DNA of 64,000 nt, from assembly GCA_965116685.1 (NCBI GenBank), contig OZ220707.1, positions 682,001-746,000 on the forward strand, read 5' to 3'. The position numbers and the translations under genes were made by a program. Under the pieces are notes generated by a model that was not told the origin of the DNA, ran no database searches, and saw only the letters and a list, made by a program, of their open reading frames with translations. Positions 55,501 through 64,000 of this stretch are shown here, one piece after another. This DNA comes from Bin80 sp965116685. Lineage in GTDB: Bacteria; Bacteroidota; Rhodothermia; Rhodothermales; Bin80. Positions within the stretch are counted from its first letter, which is position 1. The number at the start of each line of letters is the position of its first letter.

Positions 55501-55930
55501 ATTCCCCCAGGATGCATATTCACACACCCCCGGTTGGGGAGGTGCACAGCAGCCAGGCCTGACCGGGCAGGTTAAAGAGGATATTATTTGCCGTTGGGGA
55601 GAATTGGGACTTCGTATTTCAAATGGAATCCTGAGCATCAATCCTGAACTGCTTCGCAAGTCCGAATTCTGCCAAAAACGTGAGCCATTCAGTTGGTATG
55701 ATATAGATGGTACGCAGCAGTCATTCCAGTTGAATGCCGGTAGCCTTGCATTCACATATTGCCAAGTCCTCTTCGTCTATCATCTCTCAGAGACTCCGCT
55801 TCTGGAAATTCGAGGAAAAGACTCTGTAGAGAGGTCGGACTTGATCCTCTCGCGTGAGGAGAGTGCGGCACTGTTTGGGCGTACAGGTACAATCACCCGA
55901 ATTGATGCCTTCCTGATTCCAGGCATTTAG
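52463..55930 (+). CDS. Large GH94-clade-like (alpha/alpha)6 protein, putative glycan phosphorylase
   Basis: 1155 aa from the Met at 52463; the frame opens at 52394 but that would overlap the previous gene by 122 nt instead of 53. No signal peptide, so probably cytoplasmic. The N-terminal half starts with repeated beta segments (YRISNYDQLAPFLITLAS, LWEPFNPGQRGLYRIERNLYKN) like the sandwich domain of GH94/GH149/GH161 proteins. The helical barrel has GYNPYRIGRSGVNWEIPDETDPWASIGYWGDHQLTYL. The motif PEWNDANNALAGWG, with Asp663, resembles the DWND general-acid motif of GH94-type phosphorylases. Length about 1150 aa fits GH149/GH161 beta-1,3-glucan phosphorylases better than GH94. Family assignment is a hypothesis. 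Confidence 0.6.
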   Translation: MAKEVRRTPTSRSSSQNSDFQGIFAGHTKLYPSRGTCSGQLVERYGESWYRISNYDQLAPFLITLASTGDHWLFISSTGALTAGRRNADHALFPYVTDDRLHDAASHTGSVTLVRVDRSNRTMLWEPFNPGQRGLYRIERNLYKNTAGNKLLFEEFNRDLSLRFSYSWQCVNTFGFVRRARLESTWHLPMRISVLDGIFNILPSGVSAELQRSRSTLVDAYKVNELEKQIGVFSLSSLVVDQPVPEEALRATLVWQNGPRPNSILLSTAQLDIYREGQQLSTDHTILGRRGAYLVERNLRLTKDRAVSWDLIADVDQHVGNLIELQTALGESSTFIRKLRHQEQQDTTDLRKLIAGADGLQKTTQSIQDLRHYSNTLFNAMRGGIPLRGYTADKQDLIRFVSVRNRNLASSPYLEALEDSIDLSQLSPPEDPQLRRLIAEYLPLAYSRRHGDPSRPWNLFEIRTHNENGELQLDYSGNWRDLFQNWEALGRSFPRYYSAMLTAFVNASTADGYNPYRIGRSGVNWEIPDETDPWASIGYWGDHQLTYLLCLLEWTHAHDPDTLAQLMNLRIFSYVQIPYRLADYDQILTDPKHSVEFDWDLHKKLSARVLETGSDGYLLQTPEGKPVLVTLAEKLLVPALTKLCAMVPGGGIWLNTQRPEWNDANNALAGWGCSLVTLFHLHRYLEFVGDLYQTSETSYLVSPEVSDWLDEVHQALSICGNVSNSSDRFEAMSALGRAACRYRATLYTKGLQKEPIPLNASALADFCTLACDAIQPTLRKSIREDGLAHSYTVLHPQPDESIDVEALQLMLEGQVAALASGSLSAQDALILLDALKGSSLYSNLQGSYLLYADKKLSKFSLRNHISPNDVVRLLLVRKLIQNEDNRLINRSDTGQYYFNPALVNAVEVETLLDVLQDEGYKITANSRSQILALYEKTFKHASFTGRSGRFFKYEGLGCVYWHIISKLLLAVQGTFWKAVDTNAPASSRKALARHYYEIRNSLGGSQPPAKYGAFPQDAYSHTPGWGGAQQPGLTGQVKEDIICRWGELGLRISNGILSINPELLRKSEFCQKREPFSWYDIDGTQQSFQLNAGSLAFTYCQVLFVYHLSETPLLEIRGKDSVERSDLILSREESAALFGRTGTITRIDAFLIPGI

Positions 55931-56086
55931 AGTTGCAAGAGGGCTTGGGGTACCGGAATGTGCGCGGAATCTTGCATTCGCAGCAGATTCAGGGAGACAT
56001 TACTGTGACATTTTTATGCAGCCAAACCCATGAACCAACCGAGATCAGAAACAAAGCGTATTTTGTCCCTGCTGAATATAAAATCA

Positions 56087-57184
56087 ATGATGAGTTTTCT
56101 ACGCTGTCTCCTTCTGCTGCTGCTACTTGTACAGAGTGCCGCAGCACAATTTGCCCAACTTCCAGATCAATATCAATCTGCTGCTGACTCTGCCCGTGGA
56201 TTGGTTACCCAGACCTGGCAGGAGCAGAAATTCCCGGGAATGGCCGTAGCTGTGGCGGTTAACAGACAATTGATCTGGTCCGATGCGGTTGGTTTTTCGG
56301 ACCTGGAGCAACGGGTACCAATGTGGCCGCACAGCCGCTTCAGGATTGCAAGTATCTCGAAACCGCTCACGGCTGCGGCAGCAGCCAAACTCTACAGCCA
56401 AACGAAATTGGATGTTGACGCAAGTATTCAGGAGTACGTGCCGAATTTTCCCTCAAAACGCTGGACCATCACCACGCGCCAACTTGGTGCACATCTTGGA
56501 GGAATTCGAGGATACCGGCCAGGCGAAATGCTCTCCGCCGTGCCCTACTCCACCGTTGAAGACGGATTGGATATTTTTTCGGCAGATACCCTGTTGCATG
56601 AACCTGGTACGAAGTATCTCTACTCCAGTTATGGGTGGAACCTGATCAGTGCAGTGATTGAGGGAGCGGCTGGGGAGCCGTTTCTGGACTATATGCAGCG
56701 GGAGATCTTTCTTCCATTCAACATGCTGGATACGGTGGCGGACCACCCAGACAGTCTGATTGCACATCGCGTCCGGTTCTATGTCCGCACTCAGGATGGA
56801 ACCCTGCTGAATGCCCCCTATGTGGACAACAGCTATAAATGGGCCGGTGGTGGCTTTTTATCCACACCGATCGATATTGTCCGATTCGGAATTGCCCATC
56901 TGGATTCGCCCTTCTTCGAACAGAAGGCCAAAGAATTGTTGTTTACCGAACAACGAACCACTGCCGGTGAGCCTACCGGATACGCTTTCGGGTGGCGCGT
57001 GGAAACCCGTTCCGATAACCTTCGCTACTTTAGTCACAGTGGAGGAGCCATTGGAGGCACTTCTCTCCTTGTCATTCAACCGGATACCGGTGTCGTCGTA
57101 GCTGCCATGGTGAACATGAGCAACGCCAACCTGGATGTGGTTCAGCAGATCGTGTCTCTATTTGTTGAACAATCACGGAATTGA
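56087..57184 (+). CDS. LACTB-like serine beta-lactamase-fold hydrolase, exported
   Basis: 365 aa from the ATG at 56087; the frame opens at 56030 but the later Met gives the signal peptide MMSFLRCLLLLLLLVQSAAAQ. Active-site S89-x-x-K92 is in RIASISKPLTA. The second motif YSSYGWNLIS (Y182 region) and third motif HSGGAIGGTSLLV match LACTB-type class C beta-lactamase homologues, which act as peptidases or esterases. It follows the phosphorylase-like gene by about 160 nt in the same direction; a link in function is not evident. Confidence 0.85.
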   Translation: MMSFLRCLLLLLLLVQSAAAQFAQLPDQYQSAADSARGLVTQTWQEQKFPGMAVAVAVNRQLIWSDAVGFSDLEQRVPMWPHSRFRIASISKPLTAAAAAKLYSQTKLDVDASIQEYVPNFPSKRWTITTRQLGAHLGGIRGYRPGEMLSAVPYSTVEDGLDIFSADTLLHEPGTKYLYSSYGWNLISAVIEGAAGEPFLDYMQREIFLPFNMLDTVADHPDSLIAHRVRFYVRTQDGTLLNAPYVDNSYKWAGGGFLSTPIDIVRFGIAHLDSPFFEQKAKELLFTEQRTTAGEPTGYAFGWRVETRSDNLRYFSHSGGAIGGTSLLVIQPDTGVVVAAMVNMSNANLDVVQQIVSLFVEQSRN

Positions 57185-57316
57185 ACCCGCCGGGACTTCA
57201 TCCATGCGGTCCCGATGCCTGCCGTCTCCGCAAGGAGTCCGGATTGGCATTCAAGCCTGTAAAAAATCCCGCTTCGTGGTCAACCTGTCCACCCCTTTTT
57301 CAATCTTTGACCGGCA

Positions 57317-60300
57317 TTATTTTGATTCCAGGTTAATGGCCGGAATATTTTCCTGCCGGATCATCTCATTCAGGGCGGGCACATCCGTTTCAAGTATGAC
57401 CTGCAGGGCTTCCAGTTCTGCATCAATCTGCATCACCAGCTCATCGCGCACTTCGATCGCTTGATCGGTTGGCCGGAAATCTCCAATCGTTGCATTCGAG
57501 GCAACCGCGGCCAGCTTGTTGTTCAACCGGATTGGAAAATTCAACGGATCCTGACGGCTTTGATTTTTCGTTTGATACAGCGCCTCTTCAATTGCTGTCA
57601 TCTTCTCAATTAGCGCTTTAGCAGCATCTTTGAGATCTGCATGCTCCTCGTCCAAGTTGGAGGTAATCCTGCGAATCTGGCTACGCACAGAGCGGATATC
57701 CTTAATGGCCAGATGCGTCTCACTGAGTTTGTCCCGGATTCCGATCAGAAAATCAAACTGCATCTGCAGGTCCTCCACACTGGAGCTTGAGCGTGGGTCT
57801 TTGCGCAGTTCAAACGTCGTCTCCAGTGAATCCTCTCCGGCAAAGAGTCGAGCGCGATACGTCCCTGGCGCTGCTCTGGGACCCCGGACACTCCCTGACC
57901 ACATAATCAGTCCATCAAACGACTCCGCATCTTCATAGCGTGTATTCCAACGGAACACATTCATTCCAGCTTCTATTTCGAGATCATCTTCATCTGCATT
58001 GAAACTCTTGATCAGGGTCCCGTCGGACTCAAGGATCTCAAGTTTTGTCGTACTTGAATCCGGAGCTTCTTCGAACCAGTAACGCAAGTTCACACTTGCG
58101 CCAGTCCGCCAGGTGAGATCCGAATCATAGAGCCACATGGAGGCCGAAGCGGGTATGTTGGATAATTGATGTAATGGGGTCACATCCTCCATAATCCAAA
58201 ATGACCGTCCCTGGGTAGCGACGATCAGATCGTTCTCCTTCCAGTCCAGATCCGTGATGGGTACAATCGGTAAATTTTGCTGGAATGAACTCCAGTTCTG
58301 CCCATCATCAAACGAGATATACAGGCCCGATTCGGTTCCGGCCCACAGGAGTCCGGGATGCGCGTGATCTGGTTGAACTGAACGGGTAAAATGCTGAGGA
58401 TCAATCCCGTCCACAATCAACTCCCAATCCGCACCATAATTGGCGGTCTTATAGATATACGGAGAAAAATCGTCGAGCTTGTACCGCGTGCCTGCAAGGT
58501 ACGCCGCACCTTCCTTCGTGGGGTGGGCGACCAGTTCATTGATCTGCATCCACTCCGGCATCCCTTCCGGTGTTATGTCTGTCCAGGTCTCTCCACCGTC
58601 ACGGGTAATATGAACTAATCCATCATCCGAGCCGACCCAGATGACCTGGGCATCATGCGGGCTCTCCGCCATCGCGAAAATGGTGGCATAGTACTCTACC
58701 CCTGTATTATCTTTCGTAATCGGGCCTCCACTTGGGCCAAGCTTGGTCGAATCTGCCCGGGTCAAATCCGGACTCACCATCTCCCATGATTGCCCCTCGT
58801 CCGTCGTTCGAAAGAGATGATTCCCGGCCGCATAAAGCACATTATAGTCGTGCATTGAGAAGAGGATGGGGAAATTCCACTGGAACCGGTATTTCATGCC
58901 CTCAGCACCGTGTCCCATGGGATTATCCGGGTATACATTTACAGCCCTCCGTTCCCCAGAATCGTGATCCACTCGAGTCAGATACCCACCATAAGATCCT
59001 CCATATACGATCTGCGGCTGATCTGGCTTGGGGGCCAGCCAACCACTCTCACCACCGGCAGTTGGCTCCCATTCCCGCTCATTCCGGCCATTGGAAGTAT
59101 GCAGTATTCGTACGGTTGAATTGTCCTGCTGTGCGCCAAGAATCCGATACGGAAAATGGTTGTCCGTGGTCACGCGATAAAACTGTGCGGTGGGCTGGTT
59201 GTAGTAAGTGCTCCAGTTTGCCCCGGCATCGAAACTCACCTGCGCCCCACCATCATCTGCAATGATGAGATGACTGGGATCGTCCGGGTTAATCCACAGA
59301 TCATGATGATCGCCATGAGGTGTCTGGATGCTTGAATACGTCCTCCCCCCATCTTTCGACCGCCAGAACTGCACGTTCAGCACGTACACGATATCTTCAT
59401 TGCCAGTATCTGCATAGAGCCGCGTGTAATACCAGGCACGCTGCCGCAAATTACGGTCTTCATTGATCTTGCGCCATGTTTCACCTCCATCGTCAGACCG
59501 GAATACACCACCTTGTGCAGCCTCAATAATCACCCAAATCCGGTCTGGGTTGACCGGAGAAATAGCAATGCCGCTGATGCCGAGTGTGCCAAGCGGTAAG
59601 CCGTTATCCTTCCCGGTAATCTCCGTCCATGTATCCCCTCCGTCGGTGGATTTCCAAATCCCACTTCCCTCTCCTCCACTTTCCATACTGTATGGCGTTC
59701 GAATCACGCGCCAGGCGCTTGCATACAGGATTCGTGGGTTGGATGGATCCATGGCAAGATCTACAAATCCGACTTCGTCATTAATGAAGAGGATCTTTTC
59801 CCATGAATCGCCCCCATCAAGCGATCTGTAGATTCCTCGCTCTTCATTGGGACCGGACAAGTGCCCCATGACCGCGGCATAAACATGGTCTGGGTTCCGA
59901 GGATGAATACGGATTCGTGGGATCCGGTGACTGTCCGACAGCCCCTTGTGCTCCCATGTACGACCGGCATCAAGAGATTTGTATACCCCATAACCATGGG
60001 ATACATTGCCTCGCACCGTTTTTTCTCCACCACCAACGTAGATCACATTCGGGTCCCAGGTACTGACTGCAACTGCGCCAATACTGCCTCCGAAATAGTC
60101 ATCGGATATATTTTCCCAGGAAGCTCCACCCGTTGTCGACTGCCACACTCCCCCGCCGGTCGCACCAAAGTATGCCTTCATGGGCTGACCTGGAACTCCG
60201 GAAACCGCCGCTGACCGCCCACCTCTGTAGGGGCCGACACTCCGAAATTCCAATGCACTGTAGTAGGTTGAATCGTGAATCTGGGCAGAGACTGGCGCCG

Positions 60301-60367
60301 ACCAGAATGGTATTAGTATTAGAGTGATCAATCCTAAGGCGGATTGCAGTATTTGGTTACGTAACAT
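57317..60367 (-). CDS. Exported BNR/sortilin-like beta-propeller protein
   Basis: 1016 aa from the ATG at 60367 (MLRNQILQSALGLITLILIP, signal cut near PVSAQ); the frame opens at 60403. Many Asp-box/BNR repeats of the form S-x-D-x-G-x-x-W follow: TTGGASWENI, SLDAGRTWEHKG, SLDGGDSWEKI, STDGGDTWTEI, SDDGGETWRKI, TRDGGETWTDI and SFDDGQNWSSF. Spacing suggests one or two large propellers (about 40-750), like VPS10/sortilin and exo-sialidase-type folds. The last 250 residues hold a beta-domain and a helical, charged end (DKLSETHLAIKDIRSVRSQI). Often annotated glycosyl hydrolase, but no catalytic residues are visible; ligand binding is likelier. Confidence 0.8.
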   Translation of the reverse strand: MLRNQILQSALGLITLILIPFWSAPVSAQIHDSTYYSALEFRSVGPYRGGRSAAVSGVPGQPMKAYFGATGGGVWQSTTGGASWENISDDYFGGSIGAVAVSTWDPNVIYVGGGEKTVRGNVSHGYGVYKSLDAGRTWEHKGLSDSHRIPRIRIHPRNPDHVYAAVMGHLSGPNEERGIYRSLDGGDSWEKILFINDEVGFVDLAMDPSNPRILYASAWRVIRTPYSMESGGEGSGIWKSTDGGDTWTEITGKDNGLPLGTLGISGIAISPVNPDRIWVIIEAAQGGVFRSDDGGETWRKINEDRNLRQRAWYYTRLYADTGNEDIVYVLNVQFWRSKDGGRTYSSIQTPHGDHHDLWINPDDPSHLIIADDGGAQVSFDAGANWSTYYNQPTAQFYRVTTDNHFPYRILGAQQDNSTVRILHTSNGRNEREWEPTAGGESGWLAPKPDQPQIVYGGSYGGYLTRVDHDSGERRAVNVYPDNPMGHGAEGMKYRFQWNFPILFSMHDYNVLYAAGNHLFRTTDEGQSWEMVSPDLTRADSTKLGPSGGPITKDNTGVEYYATIFAMAESPHDAQVIWVGSDDGLVHITRDGGETWTDITPEGMPEWMQINELVAHPTKEGAAYLAGTRYKLDDFSPYIYKTANYGADWELIVDGIDPQHFTRSVQPDHAHPGLLWAGTESGLYISFDDGQNWSSFQQNLPIVPITDLDWKENDLIVATQGRSFWIMEDVTPLHQLSNIPASASMWLYDSDLTWRTGASVNLRYWFEEAPDSSTTKLEILESDGTLIKSFNADEDDLEIEAGMNVFRWNTRYEDAESFDGLIMWSGSVRGPRAAPGTYRARLFAGEDSLETTFELRKDPRSSSSVEDLQMQFDFLIGIRDKLSETHLAIKDIRSVRSQIRRITSNLDEEHADLKDAAKALIEKMTAIEEALYQTKNQSRQDPLNFPIRLNNKLAAVASNATIGDFRPTDQAIEVRDELVMQIDAELEALQVILETDVPALNEMIRQENIPAINLESK

Positions 60368-60403
60368 CGAAAAATGTCTGAAGTCTGGGCCTAAAATAGG
60401 CAT

Positions 60404-60854
60404 TTGGCCTTAGTATTCTCCTATTCCTCTCGCAAAACCACCCATGGAAAGCTGGGATTGCGCGACCTGGGCGGCTTGAACGGATGCCACTTTAGGAGTC
60501 ACCTGCAGGCATGTGCATGCTTAGGGTAACACCGTACAGACGGCTTTGAGATGACCTTGTTACAATACCAGTGTAGCCATCAACACTCCCCTATCATCTT
60601 CGTTCTGCCTAGGCTTAGCTCCAGTGGATACCGAAGCGATGCTGCCTCTTCACATCAACCCCACTGCCTGCTGTATGTGCAATCGGGGAAACCGATCTGC
60701 GAAGAAAAAAACAGGCAATCCCTCATCACCCATTGCCCCCTTCGATGATTTTTTCTGGCGGCAATGACACGGCTGATTGACGAAACTGTAACGGTAACCC
60801 GTGGGCGGCAATCTCCTCCCAAGGCATATCATGAGTTGCCTTCAAACTGCCAGG
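60404..60854. other. 451-bp intergenic region
   Basis: Between the BNR-protein gene start (minus) and the 3' end of tRNA-Ala (minus). It contains the promoter side of the BNR gene. Short frames (for example 65 codons at 60551-60748) have no protein-like character. No further gene, repeat or RNA was recognised. Confidence 0.4.
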
Positions 60855-60927
60855 TGGAGCTAAGCGGAGTCGAACCGCTGACCTCCTGAGTGCGATTCAG
60901 GCGCTCTACCATCTGAGCTATAGCCCC
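60855..60927 (-). tRNA. tRNA-Ala (anticodon CGC)
   Basis: Read on the minus strand the acceptor arm GGGGCTA pairs with TAGCTCC, the D arm is AGCTCAGATGGTAGAGC, the anticodon arm is CCTGA-ATCGCAC-TCAGG, and the T arm is AGCGG-TTCGACT-CCGCT. The anticodon C-G-C reads alanine codon GCG, and G3-U70 in the acceptor stem is the alanine identity pair. The discriminator A is followed by CCT, so CCA is not encoded. 73 nt. Confidence 0.95.
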
Positions 60928-60969
60928 TGGAACTGGGGCGTGTGTACGTATTTCATCTTCTTAGGGTCC

Positions 60970-60998
60970 TTGACACACGGTTGAAAACAATGATACAG
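60970..60998 (+). promoter_or_regulatory. Possible promoter upstream of acnA
   Basis: A perfect TTGACA (60970-60975) is followed after about 16-17 nt by GATACA/ATACAG, a poor -10. It lies about 185 nt before the acnA start. Weak candidate only. Confidence 0.3.
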
Positions 60999-61181
60999 AT
61001 CAAATCAGATAAACCATCTCTAATGTAGTGGACCCCGATCAACGCCGATATGCCTCATGACAGACTGGAATCGCCTTCTCAGATACTTGATCGGAAGGTG
61101 CAACCGATGCAGGGATCAACAAACCATTTTCCCTAAAAATCGTTGACCTGTTCTTACTCTACTGCTAATATCCAAATACTC

Positions 61182-63896
61182 ATGAGCGTATCCGTCCTCA
61201 CTAAAACCAAGGATCATTTTGGGACTCGAACCTCTTTCGAAACCCCGGATGGATCTGCATGGATGTATCGCCTTGATTCGCTCAAGGTAGCCGGGTATAC
61301 GCTTGATCGACTCCCTTACTCCATCCGGGTCATGCTGGAGGCAGTTCTGCGTGGCTGTGACGGATTTACCGTCACCCCTGAAAATGTGGAGCAACTGGCA
61401 CAGTACGACCCCAAAGCCCCACTCCGCGCGGAAGTGCCATTCTCGCCGGCACGGGTCCTGTTGCAGGATTTTACCGGTGTGCCCGCCGTGGTTGACCTTG
61501 CCGCGATGCGCAGTGCAATGGCACGTGCCGGTGGTAACCCGTCTGCGATCAACCCGCGTGTACCTGTACACCTGATTATAGACCACAGTGTTCAGGTTGA
61601 CTACTTTGGGATCCCCGAAGCGCTGCAACTCAACTCTGATCATGAGTTCCGGCGCAACCAGGAGAGGTATGAATTTCTACGCTGGGGACAGCAAGCTTTT
61701 GATAATTTTTATGTCGTCCCCCCTGCCAGCGGCATCTGCCATCAGGTGAACCTGGAATATGTCGCTCGCTGCGTGTGGACAGCATCCGAAGGTCAGGACG
61801 TCGTGGCATTCCCGGATTCATTGGTCGGCACAGATTCTCACACCACCATGATCAACGGACTCGGTGTCGTGGGATGGGGTGTGGGTGGGATTGAAGCCGA
61901 GGCCGTCATGCTTGGCCAACCCATCTATATGCTGATGCCAGAGGTAATTGGCTTCCGTCTCACCGGCTCACTCCCCGAAGGAGCAACTGCCACCGATATG
62001 GTCCTTACGGTTACACAAATGCTGCGCAACTACGGAGTCGTTGGCCGCTTTGTCGAATTTTTCGGTCCAGGAATTCAGGCGCTTTCCGTACCTGATCGTG
62101 CTACGATCAGTAACATGTCTCCCGAGTATGGCGCAACCATGGGATTTTTTCCTATTGATGAGGTGACGCTAGGGTTTTTGCGACGCACCGGCAGAGAGGA
62201 AAATCTGGTTAAATTGGTGGAGCACTATACAAAGGAGCAGGGACTGTTTCTGACCCCGGACGCGCCAGAGCCGCAGTACCTGGATACCTTAACGTTGGAT
62301 TTGGGGGATGTGGTTCCGAGCGTTGCCGGGCCGAAGCGGCCGCAGGATCGCATCCCAGTCCCTGACTTGGGTAAATCTTTCCGCACCTCTTTTACCGCAC
62401 CTGCCGGACCGCAAGGGTTTGGACGTCAACCGGCGGATCTGGAGCACAGTGTCAGATCTGCTGATCTCCCAGATCCGCTTCACCATGGGGATGTTGCCAT
62501 CGCAGCCATCACCAGTTGCACCAATACTAGCAACCCCAGCGTCATGATTGGTGCAGGATTGGTGGCAAAAAAAGCGGTTGAACGCGGACTTAAAGTGGCT
62601 CCGTACGTCAAAACCAGCCTAGCACCAGGATCCCGCGTGGTGACGGAATATCTCCAAAACGCCAACCTGATGCCCTATCTGGCTCAATTAGGCTTTGACC
62701 TAGTTGGCTATGGATGCACCACCTGTATCGGAAATTCCGGTCCCTTGCCGGAAGCAGTAAGCAGTTCCATCCAAAAGGGGGACTTGGTGGTCTCGGGAGT
62801 ACTGAGTGGCAACCGCAATTTTGAAGGGCGGATCCATGCTCTGGTCCAGGCAAATTACCTTGCCTCGCCACCCCTTGTCGTCGCCTACGCACTGGCAGGA
62901 ACCGTGGACATTGATCTTACCCGTGAACCCATCGGGAAAGACCTTGCAGATCAGGAGGTCTATCTGCGGGATATCTGGCCGACTGCGGAGGAGATCGCTG
63001 AAACCATCGAATCGTCCATCACACCAGCATTGTTTCTCAATGAATATGGTGGCATCGAAACATCCAACGAGACCTGGAATGCGATTGAAATCCCGAGTGG
63101 CTCTCTCTACGACTGGAACGCCGATTCGACATATGTCCAGGAGCCTCCCTTCTTTGTCGGCCTCGCACGTGAAGCCGCCGCCGTGCCTCCAATCAAGGAT
63201 GCACGCGTCCTGGCAAAATTAGGCGATTCAACCACGACGGATCATATCTCACCGGCAGGTGCAATCCCACGGGAATCACCCGCCGGCATCTACTTGAGTG
63301 GTAATCATGTTTTGCCACGCGACTTCAACTCGTTTGGAGCCAGGCGCGGTAATCATGAGGTGATGATGCGTGGCACTTTTGCCAATATCCGCATCAAGAA
63401 TAAACTAGTGCCCGGCACAGAAGGTGGTCTCACACGGTGCTTTGCCGGCGACGGTGAAATCATGCCCATCTACGATGCAGCGATGCGCTATCAGGAAGCC
63501 GGAGTCCCTCTCATCGTTCTGGGAGGAAAGGACTATGGAATGGGATCCAGCCGGGATTGGGCTGCAAAAGGAACGGTCCTTTTAGGAGTCAGAGCTGTCA
63601 TCGTGGAGAGCTTTGAGCGGATTCACCGCTCGAACCTGATCGGAATGGGAGTGCTGCCTCTAGAATTTATGGATGGCGAAAATGCGGATACACTGGGACT
63701 GGATGGCAATGAATCCTACAGCCTTGTACCGCCGCAGGAAGCCAGTACTACTGTGGATGTTGTGGCCGTGCGCACAGATGGGGAAGATATCCACTTTCAA
63801 ACACAGTCCCGGCTGGATACCCCCGTTGAGGTCGAATACTACCGCAATGGTGGAATCCTGCACTACGTACTGCGCGAGTTTCTAGCCGAAGAATGA
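61182..63896 (+). CDS. acnA: Aconitate hydratase
   Basis: 904 aa from the ATG at 61182 (MSVSVLTKTKDHFGTRTSF); an upstream TTG at 61143 is in frame but less likely. It interconverts citrate and isocitrate in the TCA cycle. The [4Fe-4S] cysteines are in AAITSCTNTSNPSVM and VGYGCTTCIGNSGPLPEA. Other landmarks are SLVGTDSHTTMINGLGVVGWGVGGIEAEA, GDSTTTDHISPAGAI in the C-terminal swivelling domain, and GGKDYGMGSSRDWAAKGT. Length and order match the AcnA/IRP1 type. The following 104 bp to the window end are non-coding. Confidence 0.96.
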   Translation: MSVSVLTKTKDHFGTRTSFETPDGSAWMYRLDSLKVAGYTLDRLPYSIRVMLEAVLRGCDGFTVTPENVEQLAQYDPKAPLRAEVPFSPARVLLQDFTGVPAVVDLAAMRSAMARAGGNPSAINPRVPVHLIIDHSVQVDYFGIPEALQLNSDHEFRRNQERYEFLRWGQQAFDNFYVVPPASGICHQVNLEYVARCVWTASEGQDVVAFPDSLVGTDSHTTMINGLGVVGWGVGGIEAEAVMLGQPIYMLMPEVIGFRLTGSLPEGATATDMVLTVTQMLRNYGVVGRFVEFFGPGIQALSVPDRATISNMSPEYGATMGFFPIDEVTLGFLRRTGREENLVKLVEHYTKEQGLFLTPDAPEPQYLDTLTLDLGDVVPSVAGPKRPQDRIPVPDLGKSFRTSFTAPAGPQGFGRQPADLEHSVRSADLPDPLHHGDVAIAAITSCTNTSNPSVMIGAGLVAKKAVERGLKVAPYVKTSLAPGSRVVTEYLQNANLMPYLAQLGFDLVGYGCTTCIGNSGPLPEAVSSSIQKGDLVVSGVLSGNRNFEGRIHALVQANYLASPPLVVAYALAGTVDIDLTREPIGKDLADQEVYLRDIWPTAEEIAETIESSITPALFLNEYGGIETSNETWNAIEIPSGSLYDWNADSTYVQEPPFFVGLAREAAAVPPIKDARVLAKLGDSTTTDHISPAGAIPRESPAGIYLSGNHVLPRDFNSFGARRGNHEVMMRGTFANIRIKNKLVPGTEGGLTRCFAGDGEIMPIYDAAMRYQEAGVPLIVLGGKDYGMGSSRDWAAKGTVLLGVRAVIVESFERIHRSNLIGMGVLPLEFMDGENADTLGLDGNESYSLVPPQEASTTVDVVAVRTDGEDIHFQTQSRLDTPVEVEYYRNGGILHYVLREFLAEE

Positions 63897-64000
63897 CCGC
63901 CGCCGCCGGGTGTTTCAATACGAAGACGGGCCCCGGCCTCTAACCTGCGTGTAAATTGACCGGGGAGCTTGGTTATGCACCCGTCCGCGGAGATGAGAAT

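Noticed and set aside
63931..63965. CCCCGG/CCGGGG inverted repeat after acnA as terminator
   Set aside because: Six-base arms with a 23-nt loop and no T tail are too weak to call.

Overview
The window (about 50% G+C) looks like chromosome of a Bacteroidota-related bacterium, most likely of the Rhodothermota/Balneolota branch. The indicators are a PUR-alpha-like DUF3276 protein, BshC of bacillithiol synthesis, a sigma/FecR/STN-TonB receptor/DUF4249 lipoprotein surface-signalling set, a second carboxypeptidase-regulatory-domain TonB receptor, a GldE-like CBS protein, SSB ending in DDLPF, and scarce Shine-Dalgarno sequences. This placement is inferred from gene content only.

Layout. 1-5340: plus-strand nucleotide-sugar operon (fcl end, gmd, two sugar nucleotidyltransferases, an RmlC-like cupin) closing with a UxaA-type dehydratase. 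5341-6157: a palindrome and the decayed 3' end of an ISNCY-type insertion sequence. 6163-13653: a giant Calx-beta-type repeat protein with an autotransporter-like C-terminal barrel and four 372-bp tandem repeats. 14059-19997: accessory exported genes (Cys-rich unknown, TPR protein, phospholipase-D/nuclease lipoprotein with Excalibur motif, DUF1524 HNH nuclease, sulfatase lipoprotein). 20031-31782: eleven tightly packed minus-strand genes, read from ECF sigma factor, FecR, TonB receptor and DUF4249 lipoprotein into recX, purine nucleoside phosphorylase, DUF3276, hisD, hisC, a DUF151 nuclease and bshC. 32251-41619: TonB receptor, mazG, ssb, NSS transporter, gldE-like gene, purF.

41608-45714: an IS1634-type element bounded by 100-bp direct repeats, itself split by a complete ISNCY/ISDol1-type element with a 6-bp target duplication. 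It sits between purF and a convergent NTF2-like gene; both survive because the long duplication restored both 3' ends. 46414-49377: an orphan N6-adenine DNA methyltransferase of 987 aa with a degenerate nuclease-like N-terminus. 49620-60367: carbohydrate genes (MFS sugar porter, exported GH-A hydrolase, a large GH94-clade-like phosphorylase candidate), a LACTB-like serine hydrolase, and a BNR-repeat protein. 60855-63896: tRNA-Ala(CGC) and aconitase.

The best-supported unusual structures are the nested insertion sequences with the 100-bp duplication, the mosaic 372-bp repeats in the giant surface protein, the orphan methyltransferase, and the pair of exported nuclease-like genes. No CRISPR array, prophage or complete multi-gene defence system was seen.
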